This document shows positions 61,148 through 64,000 of a stretch of 64,000 nt of DNA, piece after piece (within the stretch, counting starts at the first letter, position 1; each line of letters opens with the position of its first letter). This DNA comes from Methylobacter sp. (GTDB taxonomy: Bacteria > Pseudomonadota > Gammaproteobacteria > Methylococcales > Methylomonadaceae). A model generated the notes under the pieces. It had not been told where the DNA came from. It ran no database searches and saw only the letters and a program-made list of their open reading frames with translations. Both the position numbers and the translations under genes were made by a program. The stretch lies in assembly GCA_030653985.1 (NCBI GenBank), contig JAURYJ010000075.1, positions 1-64,000 on the forward strand. Reading direction: 5' to 3'.

Positions 61148-62491
61148 TTAAACGCCATAAATCTTGCGTTTTCGCCAGAACGTTGCCCTGCTCATACCCA
61201 GTGTCAGAGCGGCTTGAGTAACCTTGCCATGACTCTGCTCCAGCGCCTGACGGATTGACGCAGTTTCTTCTTCCGCCGACAACGGCAGATTTTTCACAGT
61301 TTGCGACTCAAGAATACGCGGCTCTCTAAACTCGGGCGGTAATTCTGCCCCGCGCAAGGTCGTGCCCCTGCCTACCGCAAACGCATATTCGACGACATTA
61401 TGCAGCTCCCGGATATTGCCCGGCCACGTATAATCCAGCAAAGCCCGCATGGCCTGCGGATCGATTTTCTCGATTTTCCTGAAATTGGCGGCATTATGCT
61501 GCTGAATAAAATGCCAGATCAGTAAACTTATATCTTCCCGACGCTCCCGTAACGACGGAATAAAGATGGGCACAACTCTGAGTCGGTACATCAGGTCTTC
61601 ACGGAAGCGTCCGTTTTTGACTTCCTCCCGCAATGAGCGGTGGGTTGCAGCGACGATACGCACATCGACATCAATTGAGCGGTCGCCGCCTACCGGGATA
61701 AAGTTTCTTTCCTGTATGACCCGCAGCAGCTTGGCCTGTAATTCCAGCGGCAATTCGGCCACTTCATCCAGAAACAGGGTTCCGCCGTGCGCACGTTGAA
61801 ACAGGCCGCGATGATCTTTGACCGCACCGGTAAACGCGCCGCGTACATGGCCGAACAACTCGCTATCCAACAGACTGCTGGACAAGGCCGCACAATTGAT
61901 CGCCAGAAACGGTGCATTGCGCCGGGCGCTTAGATCGTGGATGGCCTTGGCAACCAACTCCTTGCCAGAACCGCTCTCGCCTCTGACCAAGACCGTCGCA
62001 TCGGTTTCTGCGGCATTTTGAATAATCCGAAAGACCGCCTGCATCGCCGGTGAGCGGCTTAGCAAGCCATGAAAACTCTCCGCTGTCTCGCTTGAGGCCT
62101 TCGGTGAAGTCATGTTTGCTTGCTGCTCCGAAGCGGGAAGCAACAGACCAATGCCACCGGCAAAAATACCCTCATGATCATATAAAGCCTGGGTGAGTTT
62201 TTGCAGCTCAATGTTATATTGATCACTCTTAGATGATTTTATGAGTTGTTTTTGATGGTCGCTGCCATCGGTAATCGCGTATTCTGGCAGACAAGTTTTG
62301 CCTGTGGAATCATCGGCTTTTAATCCCGATAACTGCTCCGCGCCTTGGCTCCAGTGAACGATCTGTTGATCCCGGTCAACAATATAAAGGCCGACAACAT
62401 CACAAAGCGCTAGCAGTTTTAAAAACAGCGGTTGTAGAGGCTGATGTTCCAGCCAGGCTGACAAAGGTTTATTAATTTGTTTCACAAGCAT
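61148..62491 (-). CDS. sigma-54-dependent activator, FisR-like
   Basis: A 447-residue NtrC-family enhancer-binding protein. The N-terminal PAS-like sensor (1-125), AAA+ domain (about 140-375: Walker A GESGSGKE, GAFTGA loop, Walker B GTLFLDEV) and Fis-type HTH (about 405-445, HGKVTQAALTLGMSRATFWR) are all complete. It is divergent from a persulfide dioxygenase-rhodanese gene with a sigma-54 promoter, the setting of FisR, which senses sulfane sulfur through sensor cysteines. Here the sensor has Cys30 and Cys67 (GKTCLPEY), but the CxxC-like pair that follows in typical FisR is absent. So FisR function is likely from context, with a changed sensor. Confidence 0.85.
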   Translation of the reverse strand: MLVKQINKPLSAWLEHQPLQPLFLKLLALCDVVGLYIVDRDQQIVHWSQGAEQLSGLKADDSTGKTCLPEYAITDGSDHQKQLIKSSKSDQYNIELQKLTQALYDHEGIFAGGIGLLLPASEQQANMTSPKASSETAESFHGLLSRSPAMQAVFRIIQNAAETDATVLVRGESGSGKELVAKAIHDLSARRNAPFLAINCAALSSSLLDSELFGHVRGAFTGAVKDHRGLFQRAHGGTLFLDEVAELPLELQAKLLRVIQERNFIPVGGDRSIDVDVRIVAATHRSLREEVKNGRFREDLMYRLRVVPIFIPSLRERREDISLLIWHFIQQHNAANFRKIEKIDPQAMRALLDYTWPGNIRELHNVVEYAFAVGRGTTLRGAELPPEFREPRILESQTVKNLPLSAEEETASIRQALEQSHGKVTQAALTLGMSRATFWRKRKIYGV

Positions 62492-62492
62492 C

Positions 62493-62522
62493 TCACTGAA
62501 CTGAATAAGTGTTTCACTGAAA
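62493..62522. promoter_or_regulatory. candidate upstream activator sites of the sigma-54 regulator
   Basis: TCACTGAA occurs at 62493-62500 and again inside the perfect palindrome TTTCACTGAAA (62512-62522), about 20 bases apart, two helical turns. They lie 100-150 bases upstream of the -24/-12 promoter, a usual distance for sigma-54 enhancers, and abut the activator's own start codon, so autoregulation is possible. Confidence 0.5.
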
Positions 62523-62622
62523 CGATATATGAGACAGGCGAAAGACGCAAGGTAAAAGGCGAAAAACCTTCCCTTCTTCTTCAGCCTTTGCTCTTTGCCC
62601 TTCGCCCCTTGCCTTAATCTTT

Positions 62623-62638
62623 TGGCACAGGTTTTGCT
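62623..62638 (+). promoter_or_regulatory. sigma-54 (-24/-12) promoter
   Basis: TGGCACAGGTTTTGCT matches the RpoN consensus TGGCACN5TTGCW at every defined position. The GG (62624-62625) and GC (62636-62637) are spaced as required. Transcription would begin near 62648, 30 bases before the ATG of the persulfide dioxygenase fusion. Confidence 0.85.
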
Positions 62639-62677
62639 TTAGCTAATACATATCCCATAATCCACCGGAGAGACATC

Positions 62678-63766
62678 ATGCTATTCAAACAATTATTCGA
62701 CCATGAAACCTGGACTTACACCTATTTGATTGCCGATCCGGTCAGCAAGGACGCCATTCTGATTGATCCGGTCAACACCCATATTGATAAGTATATCGAG
62801 CTATTAAAAGCACATGACCTGCAACTGAAATATTCCCTGGAAACGCATGTTCATGCCGACCATATCACCGCCAGCGGTCTGCTGCGCCAACGTTTGGGCG
62901 CACAAACCGGCGTCAGCGGACTGTGTGGTGCTGAGTCGGCCGACATTCAAATTCAGGATGGCGATGTTTTCAAATTTGCTGGCGACGAACAGCTCAAGGT
63001 GATTGCCACACCGGGACATACGCGCGGCAGTATTTCGTTTTTATGGCGCGACCGACTGTTTACCGGCGATTCATTATTGATCGGCGGTTGCGGCCGCACC
63101 GATTTCCAGGGCGGCGATGCCGGTGCGCAGTATGACTGCATTACCCAACGTTTGTTTACCCTGCCGGATGAAACGCTGGTCTATCCGGGCCATGATTATC
63201 AGCAGCACTGGGTCAGCAGCATCATGCAAGAACGCACCATCAATCCCCGTCTGGCTGGCAAGACCCGTGAGCAGTTCATCGAGATCATGAACAATCTGAA
63301 TTTACCCAAACCCCGGTTAATTGACGAGGCCGTACCTGCCAACCGTTATTGCGGCCTGGATGAGAATGAACGCCAGGATGCGGTAACGCTCAGAGACGAA
63401 ACACTGCCGCTTCGCGCCACCACTAAAACCGAAGATCTGGTAGCCGCTGCCAAACAACGTATTACTGAAATCAATGTCGCCAAATCGAAACAACTGCTTG
63501 CACAAGGTAATATCGTGCTGATCGATACCCGCGAAGAAAGCGAGTACGCCGCCGGACATATTGATGGCGCGTTATTGCTGCCGCGGGGTATGCTGGAGTT
63601 TAAAGTCGGCAATATGCCTGAACTGGCCGACAAAGCGAAAACCATACTGATTTATTGCCGTCTGGGCAACCGTTCGGCATTGGCGGCGCAAACCCTGCAG
63701 CAACTGGGTTACACTAACGTGCTGTCTATGGCTGGCGGGTTTGAGGCATGGAAAAGTAACGCCTAA
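62678..63766 (+). CDS. persulfide dioxygenase-rhodanese fusion (MBL-fold)
   Basis: A 362-residue two-domain protein. The N-terminal metallo-beta-lactamase part (1-235) is of the ETHE1/PDO type: THVHADHITAS, PGHTRGS, GDSL, GRTDFQGG and PGHDY supply the mononuclear iron site. The C-terminal rhodanese domain (about 255-360) has the active-site Cys327 in YCRLGNRSA. Such fusions oxidise glutathione persulfide to sulfite and transfer sulfane sulfur to give thiosulfate. It is driven by a sigma-54 promoter, faces the FisR-like gene and is followed by an FAD oxidoreductase, so it likely serves sulfide detoxification. GGAG precedes the ATG. Confidence 0.92.
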   Translation: MLFKQLFDHETWTYTYLIADPVSKDAILIDPVNTHIDKYIELLKAHDLQLKYSLETHVHADHITASGLLRQRLGAQTGVSGLCGAESADIQIQDGDVFKFAGDEQLKVIATPGHTRGSISFLWRDRLFTGDSLLIGGCGRTDFQGGDAGAQYDCITQRLFTLPDETLVYPGHDYQQHWVSSIMQERTINPRLAGKTREQFIEIMNNLNLPKPRLIDEAVPANRYCGLDENERQDAVTLRDETLPLRATTKTEDLVAAAKQRITEINVAKSKQLLAQGNIVLIDTREESEYAAGHIDGALLLPRGMLEFKVGNMPELADKAKTILIYCRLGNRSALAAQTLQQLGYTNVLSMAGGFEAWKSNA

Positions 63767-63891
63767 AACCCAACCGCCTAAAAAGTCGGCCGATAAAAGA
63801 AAAATGGGGGCATGACAAAGAAATTGAGTTGTTTTACACTTTTTTGTCGTGCACCGAAATTTTCTACTAACTACAGACTTAAGAGGAATTT

Positions 63892-64000
63892 ATGTCAAAC
63901 CAACACCATACCTTGCTAATCATAGGGGGAGGCGCCGCCGGCGTTTCCGTTGCCAATAATATGCGCCGTCAAAATGCTGACATTGATATCGCCATCGTTG
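63892..64000 (+). CDS. FAD/NAD(P) oxidoreductase, probably sulfide:quinone oxidoreductase (partial)
   Basis: Only the first 36 residues lie in the window, MSNQHHTLLIIGGGAAGVSV, then ANNMRRQNADIDIAIV. The GxGxxG FAD-binding motif with its preceding beta strand is clear. Next to the persulfide dioxygenase-rhodanese gene the best guess is SQR, which turns sulfide into persulfide for the dioxygenase, but a flavocytochrome-c type sulfide dehydrogenase or other pyridine nucleotide-disulfide reductase cannot be excluded. AAGAGGAA precedes the ATG. The gene runs off the right edge. Confidence 0.75.
   Translation, partial: MSNQHHTLLIIGGGAAGVSVANNMRRQNADIDIAIV

Overview
The window reads as chromosome from a gammaproteobacterium of moderate GC content, most likely a type I methanotroph of the Methylobacter/Methylomonas kind. 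This is an inference from the overall gene set (feoABC, NnrS, rubredoxin, TPR-type O-GlcNAc transferase next to a TIGR03032 protein, ODP-type metallo-hydrolase with a GGDEF/EAL partner) and from the density of short palindromic repeats. No pmo, mmo or mxa gene lies in the window, so the assignment is not proven. No tRNA, rRNA, CRISPR array, prophage or intact transposase was seen.

Layout. 1-686: gene-poor, with a GC-rich hairpin. 0.7-4.1 kb: MarC, two unrecognised proteins, and an overlapping GNAT/carbon-nitrogen hydrolase pair whose hydrolase carries a four-copy in-frame repeat. 4.2-9.2 kb: membrane-bound GH17-like glycosidase, then an ODP-type metallo-hydrolase followed directly by a GGDEF-EAL protein whose 5' end has been disturbed by a repeat. 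9.3-13.1 kb: cvfB-like gene and rapA, the latter with two repeat insertions. 13.4-20.1 kb: two glycine-zipper/His-rich paralogues, ssb, a YajR-like MFS transporter, a small membrane protein and uvrA. 20.3-23.2 kb: feoABC with a candidate Fur box. 23.6-30.5 kb: an H-NS-like protein, a DUF2914 protein and a sucA-sucB-lpd operon whose E3 lacks key catalytic residues. 30.7-37.3 kb: an RND efflux operon (adaptor, pump, outer-membrane factor) with a divergent TetR gene. 37.4-45.3 kb: TPR/O-GlcNAc transferase, TIGR03032-GNAT protein and a 1410-residue FG-GAP/RTX protein. 45.7-49.3 kb: rimK-like, rubredoxin, a secreted unknown, NnrS and DUF2721. 49.5-55.0 kb: exbB-exbD-lpxK, an MFS transporter, prmB-aroC. 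55.1-59.7 kb: HDOD, FliK-like, TolC and a truncated gene. 59.7-64.0 kb: PhoX, then a sigma-54 activator divergent from a persulfide dioxygenase-rhodanese fusion and the start of an FAD oxidoreductase, probably a sulfide oxidation unit.

The strongest unexplained signal is a family of short repeats, called A and B here, found inside protein-coding genes. The copies in the hydrolase, rapA and the FliK-like gene keep frame and fall in likely surface loops. The copy at the start of the GGDEF-EAL gene breaks frame. About ten other palindromic repeats sit between genes, often just after stop codons; one covers the last codons and stop of the O-GlcNAc transferase. The second notable point is the E3 subunit of the 2-oxoglutarate dehydrogenase operon: one cysteine of the redox disulfide is Tyr and the Glu of the His-Glu pair is Lys. 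The third is the candidate sulfane-sulfur switch at the right edge, with a near-consensus -24/-12 promoter and candidate activator sites.
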